28,005 bases of DNA from Nitrososphaerota archaeon. GTDB taxonomy: Archaea; Thermoproteota; Nitrososphaeria; Nitrososphaerales; CADDZS01. The DNA lies in the NCBI GenBank assembly GCA_013288145.1, contig JABDCJ010000034.1, positions 1-28,005 of the forward strand. Direction: 5' to 3'. The position numbers and the translations under genes are program-made. Under the pieces are notes generated by a model that ran no database searches, was not told where the DNA came from, and saw only the letters and a program-made list of their open reading frames with translations. Shown piece by piece: positions 16,381 through 24,424 of this stretch (within the stretch, counting starts at the first letter, position 1; every line of letters starts with the position of its first letter).

Positions 16381-17376
16381 AAGAGATTGCAAGTAAGCCA
16401 AGTTAAATTCACTTTTCTTCAATCGATTACCGACGCTCTTCGGCAGGAAATGGAAAGAAACGATCGCATCATTATCATGGGAGAAGACGTCAGGATCTGG
16501 GGTGGTGTTTTTGGAAGATTCAAAGGGTTCAAAGAAAAGTTCGGCGAAAACAGAATCCTTGACACGCCGATCTCCGAAGCAGGGTTTGTTGGAGTCGCGG
16601 TGGGGGCCGCAGCGACCGGTCTCAGACCAGTAGTTGATCTAATGTTCGTTGATTTCTTTGGAGTTGCCGCGGACCAAATTTTCAACCAAGCCGCGAAGAT
16701 GAAGTACATGTTCGGCGGCAAAGCGAAGCTTCCACTCGTGATAATTACAATGATCGGGGGAGGACTTTCTGCTGCCGCTCAGCACTCTCAGTGCTTATAC
16801 TCCACATTCGCACATATTCCAGGAATAAAATGCGTCGTGCCCTCGACTCCATATGATGCCAAGGGCCTCCTTACCACGGCGCTGAGGCAAGACGATCCGG
16901 TGGTGTTTTTTGAGCACAAGTTTCTTCATTCGATCGAAGGAACGGTTCCCGTCGAAAGCTATGAAATTCCATTCGGAAAAGCCGACATAAAACGAGAGGG
17001 AAAAGATGTTACACTTGTTGGACTTGCTCGAACTGTGCACCAAAGTCTGGAGGCAGCCGCTTCGCTTGAGAAGGAAGGAATCAGCGCCGAAGTGCTGGAT
17101 CCCAGAACCATTGTGCCTTTGGATGAGGATGCGATACTGAATTCAGTCAAAAGAACTGGTAGACTGGTCATAGTCGATGAGGATTATCCGCGTTGTAGCT
17201 TTGCGACCGATGTGGCCGCTCTTGTAGCAGATCGAGGATTTCATTATTTAGATTCGCCAATAAAAACTGTAACTGCCCTGAATTCACCTTCTCCTTTCAG
17301 CCCAGTTCTAGAGGAGGCTTTCCTTCCGAGCACTGAACGAATCATAAAGACTGTTCACAGTGCTTTTGGAAGATAG
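16378..17376 (+). CDS. pdhB: 2-oxoacid (pyruvate/acetoin-type) dehydrogenase E1 component, beta subunit
   Basis: About 330 residues with the E1-beta pattern: ERNDRIIIMGEDV, GGVFGRFKGF, DTPISEAGFVGVAVGAAATGLRPV, AAQHSQCLYSTFAHIPGIKCVVPSTPYDAKGLL and the C-terminal transketolase domain EVLDPRTIVPLDEDAI. It forms the alpha2-beta2 E1 with the preceding gene. GTG at 16378 or TTG at 16387 could start it; GGGGTG at 16375-16380 is a good Shine-Dalgarno sequence 6 nt before the TTG, so the TTG is preferred. The stop is only two bases from the convergent E2 stop. Confidence 0.88.
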   Translation: MKRLQVSQVKFTFLQSITDALRQEMERNDRIIIMGEDVRIWGGVFGRFKGFKEKFGENRILDTPISEAGFVGVAVGAAATGLRPVVDLMFVDFFGVAADQIFNQAAKMKYMFGGKAKLPLVIITMIGGGLSAAAQHSQCLYSTFAHIPGIKCVVPSTPYDAKGLLTTALRQDDPVVFFEHKFLHSIEGTVPVESYEIPFGKADIKREGKDVTLVGLARTVHQSLEAAASLEKEGISAEVLDPRTIVPLDEDAILNSVKRTGRLVIVDEDYPRCSFATDVAALVADRGFHYLDSPIKTVTALNSPSPFSPVLEEAFLPSTERIIKTVHSAFGR

Positions 17377-17378
17377 GT

Positions 17379-18554
17379 CTAGCTGGATGTACTTTCTATC
17401 GATTTTTTCAAGTCCCGAAGAAAGCTAGCCGCTGTGTGCCCATCCATCGCCCTGTGATCAAAAGTCAGGCTTAGCATCATCAAGGGCAGGACTTCAATGA
17501 CTCCTGCCGGGTTTACCTGCGGCTTTAGAGCGATCTGTCCCACCCCTAGTATTGCGGTCTGAGGCGGATTGATAATCGGAGTAAAACTCGAAATACCATA
17601 CATTCCGAGATTTGAAATCGTAAAGGTGCCTCCCGAAACGTCATCGAGTGTTAATCTATGATTCCTAGCCTTTTCGCCTAACTCTTTTAGGCTGACTGAA
17701 ATTTCGTCAATGCTTTTTCTGTTCGAATTTCTGATTACTGGAACCACTAGTCCTGATTCTGCAGCGATTCCTACACCAATGTTGATCTCTTCTATGATTT
17801 TGATCTGGTTATCTTCAATAGTCGAATTCATGATTGGGTGACTTTCAAGAGTTCTTGAGACGTGCTTGACCAAAAGATCCGTGTAGGTCAAATGATTCTC
17901 ATCAGACGGACTTGCTGGAGAAAGGGCTTTCTGAAGGTTTGTTGCGTCGGCTTCTAACATCAGTGTTACTTGAGCCGTACCCTGCAAGCTAGCTGTCATA
18001 TTCTCTGCAATTGCTCTTCGTATCGCACTGAACGAAATAACTTGCTTCACTTTAAGCCCGCCAGCAGTCCTATTCAGATTTGTTTCTATGTAAGCGGCCA
18101 CATCACTTTCCAAGACCATTCCCTCGGGGCCGCTTCCAACAATTTTTGATGGATCAATTCTTCTTTCTTCGACTAGCCTCTTTGCTCGTGGTGATATTTT
18201 CCTTTTCACAACGTCGGAAGAGGCGAGTGTCGCAGCTTGAGGGCTCACTGAAGTTGGAGCCAATGTCTGAGACGATTGAGGCTGAGATATTGGAACACTT
18301 TCTGGAATTTTTTCACCTTGTTGTCCGACGTATGCAATTATTTCTCCGACGGGAACAATCGATCCCTTTTGTCCCAATATTTTCAAAAGAACTCCGCTTT
18401 GCGTGGATTGAATTTGACACGTAACCTTGTCAGTTTCTATCTCGGCGATAACTTCATCTTTTTTTACCGCATCGCCTTCCCGCTTATGCCAAATAACTAC
18501 GGTAGCTTTCTTCATGGTCAAGCCGAGTTTCGGAATGGTTATCGCTTCAACCAA
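17379..18554 (-). CDS. pdhC: 2-oxoacid dehydrogenase E2 component (dihydrolipoamide acyltransferase)
   Basis: 391 residues with the standard E2 layout. An N-terminal lipoyl domain (1-78) has Lys 43 in EIETDKVTC. A Pro/Ser/Gln-rich linker (about 80-112) follows, then an E3/E1-binding domain (119-155, ISPRAKRLVEE...GSGPEGMVLESD) and the catalytic acyltransferase domain ending in FDHRAMDGH with His 367 and Asp 371. It transfers the acyl group from E1 to CoA on a large multimeric core. It lies convergent with the E1 genes with two bases between stop codons, so E1 and E2 are made from separate promoters. No E3 (lipoamide dehydrogenase) gene is in the window. Start TTG at 18554, just after the 117-residue CxxC protein. 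Confidence 0.9.
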   Translation of the reverse strand: MVEAITIPKLGLTMKKATVVIWHKREGDAVKKDEVIAEIETDKVTCQIQSTQSGVLLKILGQKGSIVPVGEIIAYVGQQGEKIPESVPISQPQSSQTLAPTSVSPQAATLASSDVVKRKISPRAKRLVEERRIDPSKIVGSGPEGMVLESDVAAYIETNLNRTAGGLKVKQVISFSAIRRAIAENMTASLQGTAQVTLMLEADATNLQKALSPASPSDENHLTYTDLLVKHVSRTLESHPIMNSTIEDNQIKIIEEINIGVGIAAESGLVVPVIRNSNRKSIDEISVSLKELGEKARNHRLTLDDVSGGTFTISNLGMYGISSFTPIINPPQTAILGVGQIALKPQVNPAGVIEVLPLMMLSLTFDHRAMDGHTAASFLRDLKKSIESTSS

Positions 18555-18570
18555 AAAAATCTCACATTAT

Positions 18571-18924
18571 TTATGACAGAAGACCAGCACGCCTCAATCC
18601 GCCGAGAGTTATGAATATTGTAATTTTCATTGCAGAAAATGCAATACGCATCTTCTCTCCGAAGCCATGGGAATGTGGATATGTATTTCCCAGCTTTGCT
18701 AGTTCCATTGTCATGTCAATCAGTTTGGCCTCTTCTTCTATGTGCCGCTTGCAGTATTGACAATCAACTGTGTTACCCGAAACTAAGAGGTCGTGTTTTG
18801 CGAGACTGAGAAAGGCAAAGGTCGTGTCCCCACCATCGCCGAGAAAGTGTAGCGTTTCTTCCCATTTGTTTGAAATATCTTCGAGAAGCGCTTCTCTTTC
18901 GCTCGAAGAAAGTTGTCTAGACAT
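18571..18924 (-). CDS. Small CxxC protein of unknown function upstream of E2
   Basis: 117 residues; not recognised as a known family. It is mostly helical by pattern, with an acidic N-terminal half and a single DCQYCKRH motif (Cys 55 and 58, His 61). That could bind metal or act as a redox pair, but there is no second CxxC in the chain. The C-terminal stretch MKITIFITLGGLRRAGLL is weakly hydrophobic. The ATG start at 18924 is about 35 nt after a TATA element, and its stop is 16 nt before the E2 start, so it is the first gene of a two-gene operon with E2. A link to lipoyl or redox chemistry is only inference from position. Confidence 0.65.
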   Translation of the reverse strand: MSRQLSSSEREALLEDISNKWEETLHFLGDGGDTTFAFLSLAKHDLLVSGNTVDCQYCKRHIEEEAKLIDMTMELAKLGNTYPHSHGFGEKMRIAFSAMKITIFITLGGLRRAGLLS

Positions 18925-18955
18925 TTAGATTGAATGACCCAACTAGCCACTCTCT

Positions 18956-18963
18956 CTTATAAG
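18956..18963 (-). promoter_or_regulatory. TATA box of CxxC protein-E2 operon
   Basis: CTTATAAG, a palindromic TATA element, is centred about 35 nt before the ATG at 18924. This would give a short leader of about 8-10 nt. Confidence 0.5.
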
Positions 18964-19071
18964 ATAAGGTGTTACAATTTCAACTTCAAAACTCCGTCGG
19001 AACTCTCGAGGGAACCATTGTTTCGGAAGGATAAAACCCAAGTAAAATGATCAGTGGGTCGAGTAAGGCTT

Positions 19072-19102
19072 TACGACCTTGAAGTTACAAGGTCGTATTT
19101 TC
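19072..19102 (+). terminator. Perfect 10-bp hairpin followed by T-rich run
   Basis: TACGACCTTG (19072-19081) pairs perfectly with CAAGGTCGTA (19088-19097) around a 6-nt loop, and TTTTC follows. On the plus strand it looks like an intrinsic terminator. However, no plus-strand protein gene precedes it within 1.6 kb, so it may end a small RNA or be a protein-binding palindrome. Confidence 0.4.
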
Positions 19103-19420
19103 TCATTGACCACGAATGTAACTGTGTTAAGCAGCAGCATGCCATTCTGGCCACCCCACGTCGACCGGTGCTAGCAGCCAATAGTGAGTTGAAGGGGCGC
19201 AGAGATCATTTTGGTCCATTTATGCTCTATCGGTTGGCGTCGATTTCAACTAAGGAATATTCTTCGTCAAGGATGAAGCGTTGATTACAAAAAATGGACG
19301 CATGCTATTTGGAAATTTATTGAGAGAATTATTTGTCATCCAGAAAAGGAACATTGTAAATAGAAAATACACGAGGACATTCAGATCTTACAAAGAAACT
19401 GAGATTCTATATGTGGCTAG

Positions 19421-19556
19421 CTTAGACTAAGACAAACGAATGAAATCGCCAGCGAGAACAAACGGGCCGATTCCAGATCTGAAATTCACTTGGCTTAAAG
19501 CCCTCGCTTCTGACTGTGAAAATCAACGAGAAATCTTAGCCTAAGGCGAATGAAGT
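19421..19556. repeat. Pair of imperfect direct repeats with palindromic core
   Basis: CTTAGACTAAG (19421-19431) followed by GAATGAAAT (19438-19446) recurs as CTTAGCCTAAG (19535-19545) followed by GAATGAAGT (19548-19556). Each core is a 5-bp palindrome around one base. The second copy ends exactly at the ATG of the membrane protein gene at 19557. These could be operator sites for that gene; the evidence is the repeat itself. Confidence 0.35.
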
Positions 19557-20096
19557 ATGAAAAAAAGACTTCTCGCAGTGTGTATCTTTGCCGTTCTCTA
19601 CGGCTTTGTCCTCATAAATTATGTTGATCTAAATCAATATCTGGTCCGGAATTGGGCACCCGACGGATGGTATTCCTTCATCCTTGTCGTGCTCTGCGGC
19701 TTGCCCTTTGTGCCATTAAGTATCTGGGCGACAAGGCACGAGCCAAGCCCCTTTTACAAGCGCTTTCTCATAGTTGTAGGGTTCGGTCTATTCGTTACTC
19801 TATGCAATGATTTGGGCCTAGGCATCTCATGGTATAGTTTTGGGGCGACCAGTTTGAATTACGGATGGATGTACAGGTTCAATCTGGGCTTGGCAGGAAC
19901 CGCCACGACTTGGACCGCGCAATTTGGTATCGCGCAGATTCCAGTATCCAGCTATCTCATGGGAGGTAGTATATACGCAAGAATTACCGTAGTTGCACTA
20001 ATAGGCCTATTTCTTAGGCGATCTTCGGCCGAACCGCAAAGTCAACCTCCGCGTGAATTATCAGTTTATTACAAGCTAAAGAAAAATCGTTTCTGA
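19557..20096 (+). CDS. Hypothetical integral membrane protein
   Basis: 179 residues; family not recognised. An N-terminal segment (about 5-24) with KKR before it, a second around 39-58, a third around 69-90 and one near 140-157 are hydrophobic, so about four membrane spans are likely. The tail is basic (YYKLKKNRF). Trp/Tyr-rich loops (NWAPDGWYSF, GLGISWYSFGATSLNYGWMYRF) sit between them. It stands alone: a 632-nt non-coding region precedes it and the iminopeptidase converges on it. ATG start. Confidence 0.65.
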   Translation: MKKRLLAVCIFAVLYGFVLINYVDLNQYLVRNWAPDGWYSFILVVLCGLPFVPLSIWATRHEPSPFYKRFLIVVGFGLFVTLCNDLGLGISWYSFGATSLNYGWMYRFNLGLAGTATTWTAQFGIAQIPVSSYLMGGSIYARITVVALIGLFLRRSSAEPQSQPPRELSVYYKLKKNRF

Positions 20097-20203
20097 TGCA
20101 ATAAACGGCGACGTAAACTACTCCAAATTGACACTGTTCACGGTCGTTTGATTTTCAATCCCCATAACACAGAGTTACGAGTGTTGGCAATGGTATTTAC
20201 CCG

Positions 20204-21109
20204 TCAGGAGTGCTTTTTTACGAATCGCTCAACAGTGTCAAGGTATTCATCTGCCTGATCTTCCCACATTAGCATGTGCGAACTTTTGTCGAAAACTACA
20301 AGCTCGGAACCCTTGATTTTTTCATGTATTGGTTCCTGTACTTCCGGGCCAGCCTCATCGTATCGACCACAAGTTATCAGCGTGGGAACCTTGATTGTAG
20401 ATAACTGATCGGTAATTTCAAAATCCTTCATGGTGCCTGTGACCGTGAATTCATTTGGTCCCTGAATCGCAACATACGGCTTCCTGGCATTGAGGTAATT
20501 TGTTGTCGCAATTGCTTCCTCGGGCCATTGATCGAGTTGCAAGAGATGCCTCTTGTTGAACTCTCCTACAGCCTTTTGATATTCAGGGCTCGTAGTATCG
20601 TTTCGGTCTTCTGATCTCTTCAACGCATCTTGCACGGATTGCGGGAGCTGGGCGCGGAGTCTATTCACGTTTGCAAGGTAAGTTTTGACACTAGCTAACC
20701 CAGACGAAGCTATCAATCCCTTCAAGTTCTGCTGGTACTTTAATCCGTAAGCTAATCCCAGTATAGAGCCCCAGGAATGTCCGATAAGAAATATTTTTTC
20801 GTTCTTTCCCCAGATTTTTTCTCGAACTTTATCGACTTCGTCGACGTAATAATCCACGGTAAATCTCGAAAGATAATCCGGCGTTTCCTCGGATCTGCCG
20901 GATGCATACTGGTCATAGAAGAGTGTCGTTATGCCTCTCTTCGACAGATTGGCGTAAGGGAGTAAGTAATCGTGCGACCCGCCGGGGCCGCCAGCGAGGC
21001 AAAGCATTTTTGCATACTCGTCTTTTGCCTCGAATATTTTGTAGTAGATTTTTGCCCCTTCTATTGGAATGAAGCCTTCTCGATAGCCCGATTTCCAGTT
21101 CTTATCCAA
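20204..21109 (-). CDS. pip: Proline iminopeptidase, tricorn-interacting factor F1 homolog
   Basis: 301 residues that match what is known of Thermoplasma F1 (peptidase family S33) along their length, e.g. GSHDYLLP, GITTLFYDQYASGRSEE, the nucleophile in GHSWGS (Ser about 112), GPNEFTVTGTMKDFEITDQL and DKSSHMLMWED (His about 278), with Asp about 251 in GRYDE. F1 removes N-terminal residues, with a preference for Pro, from short peptides made by the proteasome and tricorn protease in the cytosol. One unusual point: the oxyanion motif HGGPG reads AGGPG here (Ala about 39, codon GCT). The start is TTG at 21109, with a TATA box 36 nt upstream. It is the most direct sign of peptide catabolism in the window. 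Confidence 0.88.
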   Translation of the reverse strand: MDKNWKSGYREGFIPIEGAKIYYKIFEAKDEYAKMLCLAGGPGGSHDYLLPYANLSKRGITTLFYDQYASGRSEETPDYLSRFTVDYYVDEVDKVREKIWGKNEKIFLIGHSWGSILGLAYGLKYQQNLKGLIASSGLASVKTYLANVNRLRAQLPQSVQDALKRSEDRNDTTSPEYQKAVGEFNKRHLLQLDQWPEEAIATTNYLNARKPYVAIQGPNEFTVTGTMKDFEITDQLSTIKVPTLITCGRYDEAGPEVQEPIHEKIKGSELVVFDKSSHMLMWEDQADEYLDTVERFVKKHS

Positions 21110-21140
21110 TTTGCGATCGATTTCCCCGACATCGACCTTT

Positions 21141-21150
21141 CTATAAATAG
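21141..21150 (-). promoter_or_regulatory. TATA box of F1-like iminopeptidase
   Basis: CTATAAATAG on the plus strand reads CTATTTATAG on the minus strand. It is centred about 36 nt before the TTG at 21109, in line with other promoters here. Confidence 0.55.
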
Positions 21151-21344
21151 TTAGCCGGAATAGCTTCTTGAGAAACCATGTTGAAATGATAAGAACGGGT
21201 TATACATAGTCGACGGATCAAGCTTGAGTTTGGGTAGAATCTGAATCCAGGGTGTTTTGGTCGCCCAATGCGCTTTTCAAGGAGCTACTGCAAGTGGCAC
21301 ATTACCAGCAATCTGAATGATGTCCATAGAGAACCGGTAACAAC

Positions 21345-21353
21345 ATTAATATG
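21345..21353 (+). promoter_or_regulatory. TATA-like element of solute-binding protein copy 2
   Basis: ATTAATATG, preceded by a purine/C mix, is centred about 37 nt before the ATG at 21386, giving a leader of about 10 nt. The rest of 21151-21344 has no gene or repeat that could be recognised. Confidence 0.45.
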
Positions 21354-21385
21354 TTGACTCGTTTTCTGCACCAACTGTCTTCCTT

Positions 21386-23440
21386 ATGCTTGGCGTAGAT
21401 AGGAAGGGTATCAGTCGGTCGGCGACAATCGCTGTCGTTGTAGTAGTAATAATCATAATAGTTGTAGGAGGTCTCGCAGCTCTTTCTCTAGGTCCAAAAT
21501 CCACGACGAGTAGTTCATCTTCTACAACCAGTACTTCATCCTCTTTACCGTCGTCTTCATCTTCAGTTTCGTCGTCGACGCAGCCGACAAGTTCGGTTTC
21601 TTCCTCATCCTCTTCGTCCTTAGGCACCACGTCCCCTTCATCATCCTCGTCGCAATCTTCGACGAGCACTCTTTCGTCCTCATCCCAAACTTCATCGAGC
21701 AGTAGCGCGAGCTCACCATCCACCCTTGTAATGGACGACTGGCTCTGGCCCTACGATGATCTCAATCAGCTATACGCGGTTCAGGAACTTCCGTGGGGCG
21801 ACTGGCTCACCTACACTGTGTATCAGCCTCTGGTCGCAGTTAACGAAGTGGCCGAGTATCAGCAAGGGACTATTCAGTATCTTCCGGGGCTCGCCCAAAA
21901 CTGGACGATTTCAACCAATGGCACGGTTTACACTTTCAACCTGCGACAGGGGGTCCATTTTTCTAACGGGGATCCTTTCAACGCTTATCAGGCATGGATG
22001 GAAATGTATGGTTTCTATTACATATCAGCTAACAGTTCAGCATGGCTGGAATCGTACAACTTGTTCAACATGTCTCTGGTCAACTTTGGTCCTGCCACTA
22101 TCGCCCTAATCAACCAGAGTGGTCTGATCAATCCATCCCAGCAAGCTTTGAGCGTCATGCAAAATAGCTCATGGCCGATCTACGCGACCAGCCCAAGTCA
22201 GATAGTTTTCCATCTCAAAGCTCCCTTCACTTGGTTCCCGGGGGCTCTCATAGTATTCGATGGTTTAATGTTCGACACCCAGTGGGTTTTGAATCATGGT
22301 GGATTCGGAACGGCTGCCGCGATAAATTCGTACTTCAATCAACACGCCATCCCCGGTACCGGGCCTTATGATGTCACGAATGTCGTGGAGAGCTCCTATG
22401 TGCAATTCGCCCAGGATCCTAATTACTGGGCTAGGAACTGGACGCAAGCAGAAATTACAGCGAATCCAATCTTTGATCCAGGTCACGTTAAGAACGTGAT
22501 CGTCAACTCAAAACCGGATGACCTCACGAGATATACGGACCTGTCAACTGGGGCGGCCCAGCTGGTTACGATCGAAACTGCCGATTGGAACCTAATCGCG
22601 TCGAATCCTGCCTATTCTTACTTCAAGCTACCTTTATGGGGCGGCATAGTCAGCTACATTTACTTCAACATGAACACATATCCCACTAACATAACCGATG
22701 TCAGGCTGGCGATAGCGCACTCCATAAACTACACCCAACTGTATCAGCAGGCTTTCTTGGGACAAATGAGTCCCTACGTGGGACCGGAGTATCCGGCATG
22801 GTCCCAATTTTACGACTTGGGTAATTATTCGCAGTATCAATACAATGTTACTCTAGCGAAACAATACCTAGCCAAAGCAAGCATTGCCAACTTCCCGACG
22901 CTGAACTTCGATGTCTCATCGGGTTCTACGGCTGAGATTAACCTGGCCCAGGTTCTTCAATCCGATCTCGCGCAGATTGGCATAACGATGAACCTTAATG
23001 TAATAATTCCTGCTCAGTTTGGTTCTCTCTACGGTAGCTACCAGTTTAACATCCACAACGCGCAGAACCAGCCTCAGCTGGGCTGCAATTGTGGATGGGC
23101 ACCAGCCGCCCTAACTCCGGCGGACTACTGGGTTTCTTTCCTCAGCAACCAGTCCGGGTGGGGAAACTTTGGCGGGTACTCCGACCCGATCGTACAGTCG
23201 TGTATCAACGCCTTTACTTCAACCACAAATGTGACAGAAATCAGGTCATTGTGCTCAACGGCTCAGGCAGAGATAAACAACACAGCTCCGGTGGCGTGGC
23301 TTGGGATCAACGGATTGTTCGCAGCAGGAATCGGATCGCTTGTATGGAAGAATGGGGTCATCAATCCAAACTTTTTGGTGGATCCGGTCTGGGACGGTCA
23401 GGACACGATGCCGATTTTCAACACCATTAGTTTCGCTTAA
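21386..23440 (+). CDS. Membrane-anchored ABC solute-binding protein, family 5 (peptide type), copy 2
   Basis: 684 residues. One hydrophobic anchor (about 14-36) is followed by a Ser/Thr linker to about 113 and then a family-5 binding domain: YTVYQPLVAV, LPGLAQNWTISTNGTVYTFNLRQGVHFSNGDPFNAY, GTGPYDVTNV and DVRLAIAHSINYTQLYQQAF. Abundant N-x-S/T sequons suggest glycosylation on the outer face of the cell. Layout is the same as copy 1 but the sequence is well diverged, so a different peptide or oligosaccharide ligand is likely. It again lacks adjacent permease and ATPase genes; the next gene on the strand is an amidohydrolase after 103 nt. Confidence 0.88.
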   Translation: MLGVDRKGISRSATIAVVVVVIIIIVVGGLAALSLGPKSTTSSSSSTTSTSSSLPSSSSSVSSSTQPTSSVSSSSSSSLGTTSPSSSSSQSSTSTLSSSSQTSSSSSASSPSTLVMDDWLWPYDDLNQLYAVQELPWGDWLTYTVYQPLVAVNEVAEYQQGTIQYLPGLAQNWTISTNGTVYTFNLRQGVHFSNGDPFNAYQAWMEMYGFYYISANSSAWLESYNLFNMSLVNFGPATIALINQSGLINPSQQALSVMQNSSWPIYATSPSQIVFHLKAPFTWFPGALIVFDGLMFDTQWVLNHGGFGTAAAINSYFNQHAIPGTGPYDVTNVVESSYVQFAQDPNYWARNWTQAEITANPIFDPGHVKNVIVNSKPDDLTRYTDLSTGAAQLVTIETADWNLIASNPAYSYFKLPLWGGIVSYIYFNMNTYPTNITDVRLAIAHSINYTQLYQQAFLGQMSPYVGPEYPAWSQFYDLGNYSQYQYNVTLAKQYLAKASIANFPTLNFDVSSGSTAEINLAQVLQSDLAQIGITMNLNVIIPAQFGSLYGSYQFNIHNAQNQPQLGCNCGWAPAALTPADYWVSFLSNQSGWGNFGGYSDPIVQSCINAFTSTTNVTEIRSLCSTAQAEINNTAPVAWLGINGLFAAGIGSLVWKNGVINPNFLVDPVWDGQDTMPIFNTISFA

Positions 23441-23533
23441 CCGAATCCAGCAGCGTGGCATCTCCGATTCTTTCGGTGATCATTCCGAGTGGATATTTTC
23501 GTTCGTCCTATAACGGAGAATTGAAGGAGATTC

Positions 23534-23554
23534 ATGGCATTGTATGATTATTGA
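23534..23554 (+). other. Six-codon leader frame overlapping the amidohydrolase start
   Basis: GAAGGAGA (23523-23530), a strong Shine-Dalgarno sequence, lies 3 nt before an ATG at 23534 that opens a six-codon frame (ATG GCA TTG TAT GAT TAT TGA). Its stop lies just after the amidohydrolase ATG at 23544. It could be a coupling leader, or the site may simply serve the ATG at 23544 with long spacing. Confidence 0.25.
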
Positions 23555-24401
23555 TTGTCATACCCACCTTGCAAAACTTCCTGAAGATTACAGCAAAGAG
23601 CTTCTGGAAGATTACGACAGGGCTTGGGCTCACAAAGGAGGGGGAGACATGAACAAAGGCCCACAAGATCACTTGCGTGCAATGGGGGTTGTTGAAAAGG
23701 CAATTGTTTTCGGTCTCAAGGCTAAGGATTCTGGATTTTGGACAACCAACGATTACATTGCAGATTATGTCAAATCGGATCCTGAGAAACTGATCGGTTT
23801 TGCTAGCGTAGACCCAAACCACGAAGACGCGCTAATGGAAATCAAAAGGAGCGTAAAGACCCTGGGTCTCAAAGGCTTGAAGATGGGACCAATCTACCAG
23901 CATTTCGATCCTACCGACAAGAAGTACTATCCAATCTGGGAGTTAGCTCAAGAACTTGGCTTGCCGATTATAATCCATCAGGGAACCACATTTGTCCGAA
24001 ACGCGCCTCTCAAGTACGCTTTTCCAATATTGCTTGAAGATATTGCCCTCTCCTTTCCTGATCTAATTGTTGTTGTAGCCCACATGGGTCATCCATGGGA
24101 AGAGGAGACGATCGCGTTGATTCGAAAGCAGCCTAACTTTTACTCAGATGTGTCCGCGCTTATCCCCAGACCCTACAGGTTCTACAATGACCTTGTGCTC
24201 GCAATGGAATATGGGGTCCTCGACAAACTCATCTTTGGATCAGATTATCCGATCTTTACACCCGCTCAGACAATGGAAGGGCTGCAGTCGATCAATTCCT
24301 TTGTAAAAGGTACCAATCTGCCCAAAATTCCGGAGGAGGCGATCAACAACATCATTTCTCGAAACGCCGAGAGGGCCTTGAAGAAGGTTCTTGTCAACTA
24401 A
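23544..24401 (+). CDS. Metal-dependent amidohydrolase (amidohydrolase-2/ACMSD-like)
   Basis: 285 residues, TIM-barrel amidohydrolase. The metal site is visible as IDCHTH (His 6 and 8), IIIHQG (His about 145), VAHMGHPW (His about 180 and 183) and FGSDYPI (Asp about 234). These match the amidohydrolase-2 family, which includes ACMSD-type decarboxylases and lactone or imide hydrolases. The reaction is therefore hydrolytic or decarboxylating on a ring or carboxylate compound, not further known. ATG start at 23544. It is on the same strand as solute-binding protein copy 2 and is followed by two terminator-like hairpins. Confidence 0.87.
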   Translation: MIIDCHTHLAKLPEDYSKELLEDYDRAWAHKGGGDMNKGPQDHLRAMGVVEKAIVFGLKAKDSGFWTTNDYIADYVKSDPEKLIGFASVDPNHEDALMEIKRSVKTLGLKGLKMGPIYQHFDPTDKKYYPIWELAQELGLPIIIHQGTTFVRNAPLKYAFPILLEDIALSFPDLIVVVAHMGHPWEEETIALIRKQPNFYSDVSALIPRPYRFYNDLVLAMEYGVLDKLIFGSDYPIFTPAQTMEGLQSINSFVKGTNLPKIPEEAINNIISRNAERALKKVLVN

Positions 24402-24424
24402 AATCTCTGGCAGCGACGTGATGT

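Larger units (their letters stand above)
18925..19556. other. 632-nt non-coding stretch with hairpin and repeats
   Basis: No convincing protein gene. It holds the promoter of the CxxC-E2 operon (left end), a perfect 10-bp hairpin at 19072-19097 followed by a T-rich run, and two related sequences near 19421-19446 and 19535-19556. A 76-codon plus-strand frame (19054-19284) spans the hairpin and has no recognisable domain. An unannotated small RNA is possible. Confidence 0.5.

Noticed and set aside
19160..19175. SalI, AgeI and NheI sites in a row, looking like a cloning linker
   Set aside because: The flanking sequence is natural in composition and there is no vector-like sequence nearby; three 6-base palindromes can occur by chance.
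19054..19284. 76-codon plus-strand reading frame in the non-coding stretch
   Set aside because: It spans the perfect hairpin with T-rich tail and shows no domain pattern; probably chance.
21346..21723. Very acidic minus-strand frame of 125 codons
   Set aside because: It is the complement of the Ser-rich linker of the solute-binding protein; TCN codons read backwards give Asp/Glu-rich text.
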